Source: a bacterium D16-36 (GTDB taxonomy: Bacteria > Bacillota > Clostridia > Lachnospirales > Lachnospiraceae). Taken from it: a DNA stretch of 33,001 nucleotides. The notes beneath the pieces were generated by a model. It had not been told where the DNA came from, did no database searches, and saw nothing but the letters and a program-made list of their open reading frames with translations. The translations under genes were made by a program, and so were the position numbers. The DNA is taken from positions 1 to 33,001 of the forward strand of contig RAYF01000017.1 in assembly GCA_003611745.1 (NCBI GenBank), given 5' to 3'. Below, piece after piece: positions 1 to 7,170 of this stretch. Position 1 is the first letter of the stretch. Every line of letters starts with the position of its first letter.

Positions 1-422
1 GTTGTCTGAACAGCATGCGCGGTTTCAGGCTTTCCTAGGAGGCACGCTTCTGCTACCTCTCATAACGCAACGGTACATAGCAGGACAAAATACGCCCTGC
101 AAGTACCGGCGATTCGAGAGTGCCTCTGCGGAAAGCCATGAAAGCCGCCGCATGGTGTGAGTTCGCGGAAAGGCGCATAAACCAAGCATCAAAGCCGCAA
201 GACAGATAGTTCCTCGGAAAGACGAAATGTTGCAAGGCATATCCTGTCCTTCTTTTTAGGCGTTTTGTTTGTCTGTGAAGCGAAAAACAGAAACATAACC
301 GGATGCAGACACAAACAAAAATCATGGATAACAGGGAGTTATCGTTTAGAAAACAATTGTCTGTAAATGGCACCAAATTAATAGGGGCAGTAATGAATAT
401 ATACTGAAAATTGATTACCGTG
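1..422. mobile_element. Foldback palindromic element, copy 1 (cut by window start)
   Basis: This is the right half and part of the left half of a repeat that recurs at 23141-23816 and 24796-25474 in the same orientation. Its central hairpin (GCAGGAC / GCCCTGC, 80-100) lies 332 bases from the right end, as in the other copies, so about 250 bases lie outside the window. The right terminus reads outward as ...GGGGCAGTAATGAATATA then ACTGAAAATTGATTACCGTG and ends at 422. The candidate duplicated target would be the next 9 bases, TCAATTTCC (423-431), but the left flank is missing. The short reading frames here are by-products of the palindrome and differ between copies mostly by amino-acid changes, so I do not call them genes. 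Confidence 0.85.
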
Positions 423-439
423 TCAATTTCCTTAAAATC

Positions 440-468
440 TTGAAACCCATGGCAAAATATATTATAAT
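440..468 (+). promoter_or_regulatory. Sigma-A promoter of prfC
   Basis: TTGAAA (440-445) and TATAAT (463-468) are separated by exactly 17 bases. The predicted start near 475 gives a leader of about 105 nt before prfC. The -35 box begins only 17 bases from the end of foldback copy 1. Confidence 0.75.
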
Positions 469-549
469 ATGAAATTGTTGTTTTACATTGTTATTTTAGC
501 TGCAGAGGCGGCGTTTTTCACATGTGAACTTGTTCACATTGGCTATTTT

Positions 550-574
550 ATGCCGCAAAAAGCGGCATGGGAGG
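550..574 (+). promoter_or_regulatory. Hairpin abutting the prfC Shine-Dalgarno
   Basis: ATGCCGC (550-556) pairs perfectly with GCGGCAT (562-568) across a five-A loop. The next base starts the ribosome binding site GGGAGG (569-574), which sits 6 bases before the ATG at 581. The stem could tune ribosome access or mRNA stability; that role is inference. Confidence 0.45.
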
Positions 575-580
575 ATTATT

Positions 581-2179
581 ATGGCTGACAATACCACTAC
601 AAATGAAATTAAGAAACGCAGGACTTTTGCGATTATTTCCCATCCGGATGCCGGAAAGACTACTTTAACGGAGAAATTTCTTTTATACGGAGGGGCAATT
701 AACACAGCCGGTTCTGTAAAGGGCAAGGCAAACTCAAAATACGCAGTTTCTGACTGGATGGAGATTGAGAAAGAACGAGGTATCTCTGTCACATCCTCCG
801 TCCTGCAGTTTGATTATAATGGGTTCTGCATCAACATTCTTGACACACCGGGGCATCAGGACTTTTCAGAAGACACATACCGCACGCTGATGGCGGCCGA
901 CTCTGCTGTTATGGTGATTGACGCTTCCAAAGGCGTGGAGGCACAGACCATTAAGCTGTTCAAGGTATGCGTGATGCGCCATATTCCGATATTTACATTT
1001 ATCAATAAAATGGACAGGGATGCAAAGGATTCGTTTGAGCTTTTGGACGATATCGAGTCCGTACTCGGCATCCGCACCTGCCCGGTCAACTGGCCAATCG
1101 GTTCCGGAAAGAGCTTTAAGGGCATTTATGACCGCAAGGCAAAGACAGTCAGGACATTTAAATCAGTTTCCACAGGAGGGGCAAAATCCGCTGCGGAGAC
1201 CGATTATGACATCGGCGACCCGGAATTAAAAGAACTGGCGACAGAGGACCTCTACAACCAGCTCGTTGAGGAGATAGAGCTTTTAGACGGGGCCAGCGAC
1301 CCGCTTGACCCCAAGCTGGTACAAAGCGGCGAATTATCCCCGGTATTTTTCGGCTCTGCGCTCACAACATTCGGCGTGGAGACATTTCTTAAATACTTCC
1401 TTGAAATGACGTCCTCCCCTCTTCCGAGATTATCAAACGAGGGGCTTATTGACCCGGTTGACAATGATTTTTCCGCCTTTGTTTTTAAAATTCAGGCAAA
1501 CATGAATAAGTCGCACCGCGACAGAATCGCTTTTATGCGCATCTGCTCCGGCAAATTTGATGCCGACAGGGAAGTTTTCCATGTACAGAGCGGACGGAAA
1601 TTAAAACTGTCACAGCCGCAGCAGATTATGGCGCAGGACCGGCAGGTTATCCAAGAGGCATACGCCGGGGATGTTATCGGGGTATTTGACCCGGGAATAT
1701 TTTCCATCGGTGATACCCTGACGCTGCCCGGCAGCAAATTTGAATACGAGGGGATCCCAACATTTGCACCAGAGCACTTTTGCCGGGTTGTCCAGTTAAA
1801 CTCTATGAAACGCAAGCAGTTTGTCAAAGGGATTACGCAGATTGCGCAGGAAGGCGCTATCCAGATCTTTCAGGAGTATTCCGCCGGAATGTCTGAAATT
1901 ATCGTAGGCGTAGTCGGCGTCCTGCAGTTTGATGTCCTAAAATACCGTCTGGAAAACGAATACGGCTGCGAAATCCGTCTGGAATCCCTTCCATATGGAT
2001 TTATCCGCTGGGTAGGCGACCCTTCCACGGATGTCACAAAACTAAAACGCCTAAATAATGTTAAGACGGTAAAAGACATGAAGGGCAATCCGCTCCTTCT
2101 GTTTGTCAACGACTGGATGATCCGGATGGTCCTTGAAGATAACGAAGGGCTGGAACTTTTAGAATTTAAGAAGAATTAA
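581..2179 (+). CDS. prfC: Peptide chain release factor 3 (RF3)
   Basis: A translational GTPase that recycles RF1/RF2 from the ribosome after termination; cytoplasmic. The 532-residue product has the family's usual length. The P-loop HPDAGKTT is at residues 21-28, followed by DTPGHQDFSEDTYRT (G3) and NKMDRD (G4), then the RF3 domain II and C-terminal regions. The frame is open upstream to an ATG at 524. I chose the ATG at 581 because GGGAGG sits 6 bases before it and the protein then begins MADNTTT, close to the conserved IKKRRTFAIISHPDAGK segment. It is a single-gene unit with its own promoter (440-468) and terminator, convergent with the next gene. Confidence 0.95.
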   Translation: MADNTTTNEIKKRRTFAIISHPDAGKTTLTEKFLLYGGAINTAGSVKGKANSKYAVSDWMEIEKERGISVTSSVLQFDYNGFCINILDTPGHQDFSEDTYRTLMAADSAVMVIDASKGVEAQTIKLFKVCVMRHIPIFTFINKMDRDAKDSFELLDDIESVLGIRTCPVNWPIGSGKSFKGIYDRKAKTVRTFKSVSTGGAKSAAETDYDIGDPELKELATEDLYNQLVEEIELLDGASDPLDPKLVQSGELSPVFFGSALTTFGVETFLKYFLEMTSSPLPRLSNEGLIDPVDNDFSAFVFKIQANMNKSHRDRIAFMRICSGKFDADREVFHVQSGRKLKLSQPQQIMAQDRQVIQEAYAGDVIGVFDPGIFSIGDTLTLPGSKFEYEGIPTFAPEHFCRVVQLNSMKRKQFVKGITQIAQEGAIQIFQEYSAGMSEIIVGVVGVLQFDVLKYRLENEYGCEIRLESLPYGFIRWVGDPSTDVTKLKRLNNVKTVKDMKGNPLLLFVNDWMIRMVLEDNEGLELLEFKKN

Positions 2180-2189
2180 TTTAAGAAGA

Positions 2190-2236
2190 GCTGCCGCACT
2201 AAGATTGTATACTTATTCTTAGTGTGGCAGCCCTTT
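2190..2236. terminator. Bidirectional terminator between prfC and the rubrerythrin fusion
   Basis: GCTGCCGCACTAAGA (2190-2204) pairs with TCTTAGTGTGGCAGC (2217-2231), a 15-bp stem with one G-T wobble and a 12-nt loop. It is followed on the plus strand by CCTTTCCT. It lies between two convergent genes. Confidence 0.75.
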
Positions 2237-2261
2237 CCTATTCTATAGCTATGTAGCCAGA

Positions 2262-4274
2262 TTAGTAATTCTCTTCATGGACTTCAAAATAGCTCTGCGG
2301 ATGATTGCAGGTTGGGCATACCTCAGGTGCTTTTGTGCCCACAATGATGTGTCCGCAGTTACGGCATTCCCATACTTTAACTTCGCTCTTTTCAAATACA
2401 GATGCCGTCTCCACATTCTTTAATAAAGCCCGGTACCGCTCCTCATGGTGCTTTTCAATTTCGCCCACAAGCCTGAACTTTGCTGCAAGCTCTGGGAAAC
2501 CTTCTTCCTCTGCAGTCTTGGCAAAATTCTCATACATGTCAGTCCACTCAAAGTTTTCACCGTCTGCAGCTGCCGTAAGGTTTTCCTTTGTGTCCCCTAT
2601 GCCGCTTAACTCCTTAAACCACATCTTAGCATGTTCTTTCTCATTATCGGCTGTTTTTAAAAACAGGCCTGCAATCTGCTCATATCCCTCTTTTTTGGCT
2701 ACAGAGGCAAAATAAGTATACTTATTCCTTGCCTGTGATTCTCCTGCAAATGCCGCCTCCAGATTCTTTTCTGTCTGCGTCCCCGCATATTTTGTTTTAT
2801 TCATGCTCTTTTCCTCCTTGATTTGGATTGGCACACCCACAGATAGCGCAGATACGCTGCCGGCATGTGCAATATTTGTATGTTCTGAAATTTCTTCGCT
2901 GATTGTGCACAAGTCGTCAACAGACAAACCATGGATGTCCCTGTTGCCTGTAATCCTTGCAAATGTCTTCAATTCCTCGGCAGAGCATTTCAGGTAATTC
3001 TCCACCCTCTTTGCAGCGGCATCAACATGAAGCCTTTCGCGCAGTTTTTCATCCTGCGTAGCCACTCCTACCGGGCACATCCCGGAACCGCAGATGCGGT
3101 ACTGCTGGCAGGCTGCTGCAACCATAGCTGCTGAGGCAACTGCAACCGCATCCGCCCCCATAGCAATCGCTTTTGCAAAATCAGACGATACCCTCAGGCC
3201 GCCTGTAATGATTAAATCGATATCTGAATTAACAGAATCAAGATATTTCCTTGCCCTGTACAGTGCGTAGATTGTCGGGATGCTGGTAGAATCCCGTACA
3301 ATGGCAGGGGAAGCCCCTGTTGCGCCGCCCCGCCCATCTATCGTTATAAAATCAGGCCCGGCATAGACGCAGAACTCCAAATCCCTCTCAATACGTCCGG
3401 CAGCAATCTTAATGCCAACCGGCCTGCCCTCACTACGGTTTCGCAGCTCGCCAACTAACTTCTTCAAATCCTCTGCACTGTTTATTCCGGAAAATTTAGA
3501 TGGGCTGATAATGTCTTCCCCCAGCGGTTTGTTCCGGACTTTGGCAATTTCAGGGGTTACCTTGCTGCCCGGCAGATGGCCGCCCATGCCGGGTTTGGTT
3601 CCCTGTCCAATTTTAATCTCAATCGCATCGGAGGTTTTAAGGTTCTCGTCAGTAACACTGTACAGGTTCGGCACATATTCAAAAATATATTTATATGCCG
3701 CCTGCTTCTCTTCCGAAAGGATGCCGCCCTCCCCACTGCACATTGCTGTCCCGGCTGCTGCACTTCCCCTTGCCATGGCAATCTTTGTCTCTTTGGAAAG
3801 CGCACCAAAAGACATATGAGAAATATAGACCGGCATGTCAAGCACCATCGGTTTTTTGGCATGCTTTCCGATGACAGTTTTTAAAGTCACCCCTTCATGT
3901 TCATCCAAAGGCATTGGATTTAACTGCGCCCCCAGCAAAAGCACATCATCCCAGTCGGGCATTTTCATCTGTGTGCCCATTGCCTCAATCACCGGTTTTC
4001 CGGTTACTGCCATCTCCTGAATTTCCTTCATGTACCGGTAACTGCTGTCTGTTTTCTGTGTTTCCTTCGGATAACTCAAATCCAAGCCTTCTGCATTTAC
4101 ACAAGCGGGCTGCTTTTCAGGTTCAGGCTGCGAAACAGCAGGCTTTTGCGGCTCCTGTGCCTTAAACTTTTCCGGCGGCTGTTTGCAGACAGGGCATTCT
4201 GTCAGTTCAGAAAATGGCTTCCCTTCCTTTTCTTCATCATACACATATCCACAGATACTGCATTTGTAAACCAT
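2262..4274 (-). CDS. Rubredoxin / glutamate-synthase-like FMN domain / rubrerythrin fusion protein
   Basis: One 670-residue frame encodes three modules. Residues 1-38 are a short rubredoxin-like zinc/iron knuckle (C5-x2-C8, C27-x2-C30). After a Pro/Glu-rich linker, residues about 100-470 match the FMN-binding domain of glutamate synthase, including the [3Fe-4S] pattern C389-x5-C395-x4-C400 and the GGATGASPA region. The glutaminase domain is absent, so ammonia-dependent or altered chemistry is possible; the reaction is not known. Residues 491-670 are a complete rubrerythrin (peroxide reductase): E545-x2-H548 and E607-x2-H610 di-iron motifs, and a C-terminal rubredoxin C637-x2-C640 / C653-x2-C656. 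The start at 4274 has GGAGGG 8 bases upstream. A strong internal ribosome site at the rubrerythrin junction suggests two products from one frame. Likely role: oxidative-stress defence in an anaerobe. Confidence 0.9.
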   Translation of the reverse strand: MVYKCSICGYVYDEEKEGKPFSELTECPVCKQPPEKFKAQEPQKPAVSQPEPEKQPACVNAEGLDLSYPKETQKTDSSYRYMKEIQEMAVTGKPVIEAMGTQMKMPDWDDVLLLGAQLNPMPLDEHEGVTLKTVIGKHAKKPMVLDMPVYISHMSFGALSKETKIAMARGSAAAGTAMCSGEGGILSEEKQAAYKYIFEYVPNLYSVTDENLKTSDAIEIKIGQGTKPGMGGHLPGSKVTPEIAKVRNKPLGEDIISPSKFSGINSAEDLKKLVGELRNRSEGRPVGIKIAAGRIERDLEFCVYAGPDFITIDGRGGATGASPAIVRDSTSIPTIYALYRARKYLDSVNSDIDLIITGGLRVSSDFAKAIAMGADAVAVASAAMVAAACQQYRICGSGMCPVGVATQDEKLRERLHVDAAAKRVENYLKCSAEELKTFARITGNRDIHGLSVDDLCTISEEISEHTNIAHAGSVSALSVGVPIQIKEEKSMNKTKYAGTQTEKNLEAAFAGESQARNKYTYFASVAKKEGYEQIAGLFLKTADNEKEHAKMWFKELSGIGDTKENLTAAADGENFEWTDMYENFAKTAEEEGFPELAAKFRLVGEIEKHHEERYRALLKNVETASVFEKSEVKVWECRNCGHIIVGTKAPEVCPTCNHPQSYFEVHEENY
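2802..2819 (-). promoter_or_regulatory. rbr: Internal Shine-Dalgarno and ATG for stand-alone rubrerythrin
   Basis: Inside the fusion frame, AAGGAGG (2813-2819 on the minus strand) lies 8 bases before an in-frame ATG at 2804. That ATG is residue 491 of the fusion and the natural first residue of a 180-residue rubrerythrin ([10 protein letters not shown]). The codons for IKEEKS between the domains are these ribosome-site bases read in frame. This strongly suggests that a separate rbr gene became fused by loss of the upstream stop codon, with its own initiation site retained. Confidence 0.7.
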
Positions 4275-4317
4275 TGTAAATCCCTCCTCTTATTACTTTT
4301 TTTGTATATTCTGCCAA

Positions 4318-4393
4318 GGAACTGTTAGTAAATAACTTGTGACAAAGGCTCAGTATATGAGTTACTTATTAGCAGTTCCTATACATATGACAA
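4318..4393 (-). promoter_or_regulatory. Putative promoter overlapping a 20-bp inverted repeat upstream of the rubrerythrin fusion
   Basis: GGAACTGTTAGTAAATAACT (4318-4337) and AGTTACTTATTAGCAGTTCC (4360-4379) are inverted repeats matching at 17 of 20 positions, with the other three compatible with G-T pairing, around a 22-nt loop. On the minus strand TTGTCA (4388-4393) and TAATAA (4366-4371) are 16 bases apart, so the possible -10 box lies inside one arm. It could be an operator or a leader stem. The promoter itself is weakly supported; the inverted repeat is clear. Confidence 0.45.
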
Positions 4394-4412
4394 TGCCCGC
4401 ATATATGTATTC

Positions 4413-4655
4413 TCATATATTTGGTGCACCACCAAAATGGGCAGCAGGGCAATTTCTTTGATTATAGCATCTCTTGGCATTTTTATCCAGAGTGCATTTG
4501 CATCCCTTCAAAATAAAATCATTAGATTTATCAAATTGCCCACTGTTTGAACGAATACTATACACCAATTTGAATTCGTATTTCCAGTGTCCAATATAGC
4601 CCATTCCATGAATTTCATTCTCGCGTACGCAACGAGCCAAACGCAATGCTTGCAA
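4413..4655 (-). CDS. Hypothetical 80-residue Cys-rich ORF, doubtful
   Basis: An open frame of 80 residues with a cysteine cluster near the end (CKCTLDKNAKRC then NCPAAH). I do not recognise the family. There is no convincing ribosome binding site before the ATG at 4655; the bases upstream form the small hairpin at 4654-4674. The stop codon lies just beyond the 14-bp repeat at 4421-4434, so its last residues are encoded by the repeat. It could be a gene remnant in a mobile-element scar or a chance frame. Codon use is not obviously biased. Confidence 0.25.
   Translation of the reverse strand: MQALRLARCVRENEIHGMGYIGHWKYEFKLVYSIRSNSGQFDKSNDFILKGCKCTLDKNAKRCYNQRNCPAAHFGGAPNI
4421..4434. repeat. 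14-bp direct repeat, left copy
   Basis: TTGGTGCACCACCA here recurs exactly at 6389-6402. The first part, TGGTGCACCA, is itself a perfect palindrome. The two copies bracket 1.95 kb containing the structured block, the toxin-antitoxin pair and the 155-residue protein gene. Confidence 0.6.
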
Positions 4656-4820
4656 GGAACTGAAAGTTCCTTTTCACTTGGCGACTGCGCGCGGGTTGCT
4701 GAACATCCAGTGGATGTTCGTTTAGCAACGACCGAAGCAGAGCGTAGACCAGATACCCCGCCCCTTGGGGCAAACTTGCTAGAGAGAAACTAAGTCATGC
4801 CCCGTTGCTCTGCTGCGGGG
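4654..4820. other. Dense block of hairpins, possible mobile-element scar or structured RNA
   Basis: No gene is seen here, but four structures follow each other. AAGGAACT/AGTTCCTT (4654-4672) has a three-base loop and T tail. The arms at 4695-4708 and 4712-4729 pair as GTTGCT..GAACATCC with GGATGTTC..AGCAAC and a 4-nt bulge. ATACCCCGC and GCGGGGTAT form an outer 9-bp pair around an inner GGGGCA / TGCCCC pair. The nested arrangement ends just before the promoter of the toxin-antitoxin pair. It resembles the palindrome-rich transfer or end regions of integrative elements, but no known motif was identified. Confidence 0.45.
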
Positions 4821-4828
4821 TATTTGAC

Positions 4829-4878
4829 TTGATTTTTCTTTGGCAATCGCATATAATACAAGTAGGGAAATCCCTACT
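4829..4878 (+). promoter_or_regulatory. Promoter and overlapping operator of the AbrB-PIN toxin-antitoxin operon
   Basis: TTGATT (4829-4834) and TATAAT (4852-4857) are 17 bases apart. The palindrome AGTAGGG-AAAT-CCCTACT (4861-4878) covers the expected transcription start. AbrB-type antitoxins commonly repress their own operon through such a site; autorepression here is inferred from position. Confidence 0.7.
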
Positions 4879-4903
4879 TTCCATATTTCAGGAGGTGAAA
4901 GAT

Positions 4904-5179
4904 ATGTTAGCAAACACTTTTGTTGACAACGCAAAGGTCATGGCCAAAGGGCAGGTCACAATCCCAAAAGATGTCCGTGAAGTGCTGGGCGTGGCAAGCG
5001 GGGACCGTATTTCTTTTATTGTGGAGGGCGGCACTGTTCGTATCGTCAATTCGGCTGTCTATGCCATGCAGATGCTTCAGGGGGAAATGGCAGGCGAAGC
5101 AGAGCGGGCCGGTCTTACATCTGACGATGATGTTATGACGCTTGTAAAAGAATTGAGAAATGAGGACGAAAACGCATGA
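4904..5179 (+). CDS. AbrB/MazE-type antitoxin (SpoVT-AbrB domain)
   Basis: A 91-residue DNA-binding antitoxin. The SpoVT-AbrB swapped-hairpin fold covers residues about 8-48, with the family pattern AKGQVTIPKDVREVLGV followed by GDRISFIVEGG. The acidic C-terminus (SDDDVMTLVKELRNEDENA) fits a toxin-binding tail. An ATG at 4805 would give a longer frame, but AGGAGGTG (4890-4897), 6 bases before the ATG at 4904, fixes the start. The stop codon overlaps the start of the PIN-domain gene by four bases (ATGA), so the two are translationally coupled. Confidence 0.9.
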   Translation: MLANTFVDNAKVMAKGQVTIPKDVREVLGVASGDRISFIVEGGTVRIVNSAVYAMQMLQGEMAGEAERAGLTSDDDVMTLVKELRNEDENA

Positions 5180-5580
5180 GGGTTCTGATTGATACGAATG
5201 TCCTCATATCTGCTGCATTGAGCGCAAACGGTGTTCCCTATCAGGCTTATGTAAAAGCAGCCTCTTATCCTAACCACGGATTGATCTGTGAGCAGAATGT
5301 GGACGAAATGAAACGGATATTCAATAAAAAATTTTCCAAACGTCTGGCGGCATTGGACAAATTTCTTTCAATAGCCTTACTGACACTGGAATTAGTACCC
5401 ATCCCAACAGACGAAAACACGTCGGAATCACAGGTCAGAGATGCAGATGACCGTCCCATTTTAAGGGCGGCGATTGCGGCAAAGGCTGATATCCTGCTCA
5501 CCGGCGACAAGGATTTTTTGGAATCAGGTTTGGAGAATCCAACAATTATGACACCGGCTGAATTTCTTGGCATGGAATAA
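5176..5580 (+). CDS. PIN-domain toxin ribonuclease
   Basis: A 134-residue PIN-domain protein, predicted Mg-dependent ribonuclease toxin of a type II toxin-antitoxin pair (PIN family of the COG1569 type). Acidic active-site residues are visible: D6 in LIDTNVLISA, E44 in NVDEM, the D90-D91 pair in RDADDRPIL, and D109/D112 in LTGDKDFLES. The length is normal. It overlaps the antitoxin stop by 4 bases, and a terminator follows within about 20 bases. The pair sits in the AT-rich accessory stretch. VapC is a related alternative name, but the AbrB partner argues for the broader PIN family label. Confidence 0.9.
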   Translation: MRVLIDTNVLISAALSANGVPYQAYVKAASYPNHGLICEQNVDEMKRIFNKKFSKRLAALDKFLSIALLTLELVPIPTDENTSESQVRDADDRPILRAAIAAKADILLTGDKDFLESGLENPTIMTPAEFLGME

Positions 5581-5596
5581 AAACAGCTTTGTATGG

Positions 5597-5637
5597 CAGA
5601 ACCGGAAACTGTAACAGCTTCCGGTCCTGTCCTTTTT
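5597..5637 (+). terminator. Terminator of the toxin-antitoxin operon
   Basis: ACCGGAAACTGT (5601-5612) pairs with ACAGCTTCCGGT (5614-5625) with one mismatch, extended by CAG/CTG outside, followed by TCCTTTTT. Confidence 0.8.
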
Positions 5638-5650
5638 AGTACAATGAATA

Positions 5651-6118
5651 TTAAGCCCCTTTAGTTACTGCAAAATTATTAGCTTCTGGCTTGTATTCTT
5701 CCTTTGGTGTTATAAGCAGATGGTATGTATCTATATAATTACAATCCTTAACTCCATCAATATTACGTTTTTCTCTGGTAAAATAATGGACGGTAACAAT
5801 ATCCCCCGGCGTTACATCAAGCGGCTGATATTCTGTTGGTTCCTCTTCTAAAATAGGATTTTTGTATGATACACTATATTGAATGGCTAAATTGTCCCCT
5901 TTATGAAGATCCTGCCTCAGGACATTAACTAGTTCTACTAAAACCAGATGCTGGTCTATAATTTTAGTCACCCTTCCCTCTATTGTATAACCTGGGTCAT
6001 AATTGCCACCAATAAGTTCAGAGCTATCTTTAACAGTTCTGTTTCTTAAACATTTAATCGTTATAACAGTGATAAAGACTATGATAACAGAAATGAATAC
6101 GATAATCCTTTTTTTCAA
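5651..6118 (-). CDS. Membrane-anchored extracytoplasmic protein of unknown function
   Basis: A 155-residue protein. Residues 4-22 are a hydrophobic segment after MKKR, so it is probably an N-terminal anchor or uncleaved signal. The rest is a hydrophilic domain rich in beta-forming residues (GRVTKIIDQHLVLVELV, GDIVTVHYF) that could be an OB-like barrel, vaguely like DUF3221 proteins; I would not claim that family. Translation starts at TTG (6118), supported by GGGAGGGAG a few bases upstream. It stands alone between the convergent toxin gene and the Agr-like system, and its DNA is AT-rich. Confidence 0.7.
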   Translation of the reverse strand: MKKRIIVFISVIIVFITVITIKCLRNRTVKDSSELIGGNYDPGYTIEGRVTKIIDQHLVLVELVNVLRQDLHKGDNLAIQYSVSYKNPILEEEPTEYQPLDVTPGDIVTVHYFTREKRNIDGVKDCNYIDTYHLLITPKEEYKPEANNFAVTKGA

Positions 6119-6325
6119 TCTACTCCCTCCCTACTTAACCAGCAGAAACCCCTTTTTGCACCCCAATCATTTCCAGTAATTACTTAAATAGTTTAGCATT
6201 CTTCCATATAAAAAGCAACCCTATAATTTTCCTGTCACGGAAATCAAAATTTAGCCCTAACAAGTATTTTCTGCGAAAATTCTTGCTGCAGGAACACAAA
6301 GTGTTGCGCGCCTGTGTATAAAAAA

Positions 6326-6348
6326 GGGCACAGACTTCGCTTGTGCCC
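6326..6348 (-). terminator. Hairpin with T-tail on the minus strand
   Basis: GGGCACA (6326-6332) pairs with TGTGCCC (6342-6348). On the minus strand the stem is followed by TTTTTT (6320-6325). It is the second of three consecutive hairpins between the response regulator and the 155-residue protein. Confidence 0.6.
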
Positions 6349-6350
6349 TA

Positions 6351-6389
6351 ACAAAAATGCTAAAGAACTAAAGTTCTTTGCATTTTTGT
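6351..6389. other. Long AT-rich hairpin
   Basis: ACAAAAATGC-T-AAAGAACT (6351-6369) pairs with AGTTCTTTGCATTTTTGT (6372-6389), an 18-bp stem with a single bulged base and a two-base loop. Its right end runs into the 14-bp direct repeat at 6389-6402. Function unknown. Confidence 0.55.
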
Positions 6390-6402
6390 TGGTGCACCAC
6401 CA
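6389..6402. repeat. 14-bp direct repeat, right copy
   Basis: Exact second copy of TTGGTGCACCACCA (first at 4421-4434). A related TTGGTGTACCAC occurs at 23051-23062 in the guaB leader. Confidence 0.6.
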
Positions 6403-6431
6403 CACACCGAGAACTTTCCTAATATATAAAA

Positions 6432-6466
6432 ATAAAGGGGTACAAATTTAACTTTGCCCCCTTTAT
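6432..6466 (-). terminator. Terminator of the Agr-like operon
   Basis: ATAAAGGGG (6432-6440) pairs with CCCCTTTAT (6458-6466). On the minus strand the stem is followed by TTTTATAT. It lies 24 bases after the response regulator stop. Confidence 0.65.
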
Positions 6467-6489
6467 AAAGTGCATAAAAAAGTATCCTG

Positions 6490-7170
6490 CTATATCAGTT
6501 TTGATAGACAGTAATCCTTATAAGCATTTTTTGTCTGCTTGGCATGGCGTCGGCTGATTGGAAGGCTCTCCCCATTCTTCAAGGTGATATAATTTGCATC
6601 CATCGCCTCAACATGCTGAAAGTTTACGATATATGAGCGATGCGGACAGCAGAACCCGAACTCTCTTAATTCATCCTCCCAGTTTCTTAAAGGTTTTCGA
6701 ATAGAATATTTTTTGTTATCCTCACAAATGAAAGTAGTATATACACCATTTGCCTGAATATAGAGAATTTGTCCGCAAAAAATACGTACATCAGGGTCAA
6801 GTGTAAGAATACAGTATTCTTTTCGAAGAAAAATGGCCTTCGTAATACATCGTTGAACTTCACGCTGGCTCACAGGCTTTCTAAGAAAACCAATCACATT
6901 TTTACCAAATGCCTCCGGCATCCACTCGCTGTGGGCTGTGTAAAAGACAATGTAAGTCTGATGGCTGTTGGTTTCCAGAAAATCTTTCAGCTCAATTCCA
7001 GACATCCCATCCATTTCAATATCCAGAAAAAGTAAATCTGGCCTGTCTTCTGACTCCAGAAATTCAGTGCTGGAAGTGAAAATACGGACATCAGTGTAGC
7101 CTGACTGCTCACATATTTCCTTTAACCGTCCCCATTCGTTTGTGTTGTCATCGCAAATTCCAATTCTCAT
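6490..7170 (-). CDS. LytTR-family response regulator (AgrA-like)
   Basis: A 226-residue regulator. The receiver domain (about 1-118) has D7-D8, phospho-acceptor D50 in LLFLDIEMDGMSG, T78 and K98 (FLRKP), all the expected residues. The LytTR DNA-binding domain covers about 121-226 (FICEDNKKYSIRKPL, CPHRSYIVNFQHV). AAGGAG lies upstream of the ATG at 7170. It is the second gene of an operon with the sensor kinase 61 bases upstream. In Firmicutes, AgrA/ComE-type regulators usually serve peptide-sensing systems; the target genes here are unknown. Confidence 0.93.
   Translation of the reverse strand: MRIGICDDNTNEWGRLKEICEQSGYTDVRIFTSSTEFLESEDRPDLLFLDIEMDGMSGIELKDFLETNSHQTYIVFYTAHSEWMPEAFGKNVIGFLRKPVSQREVQRCITKAIFLRKEYCILTLDPDVRIFCGQILYIQANGVYTTFICEDNKKYSIRKPLRNWEDELREFGFCCPHRSYIVNFQHVEAMDANYITLKNGESLPISRRHAKQTKNAYKDYCLSKLI

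Noticed and set aside
385-410. Outward promoter in the foldback terminus (TATACT)
   Set aside because: A -10-like TATACT is conserved in the ends, but no -35-like sequence lies at a proper distance.
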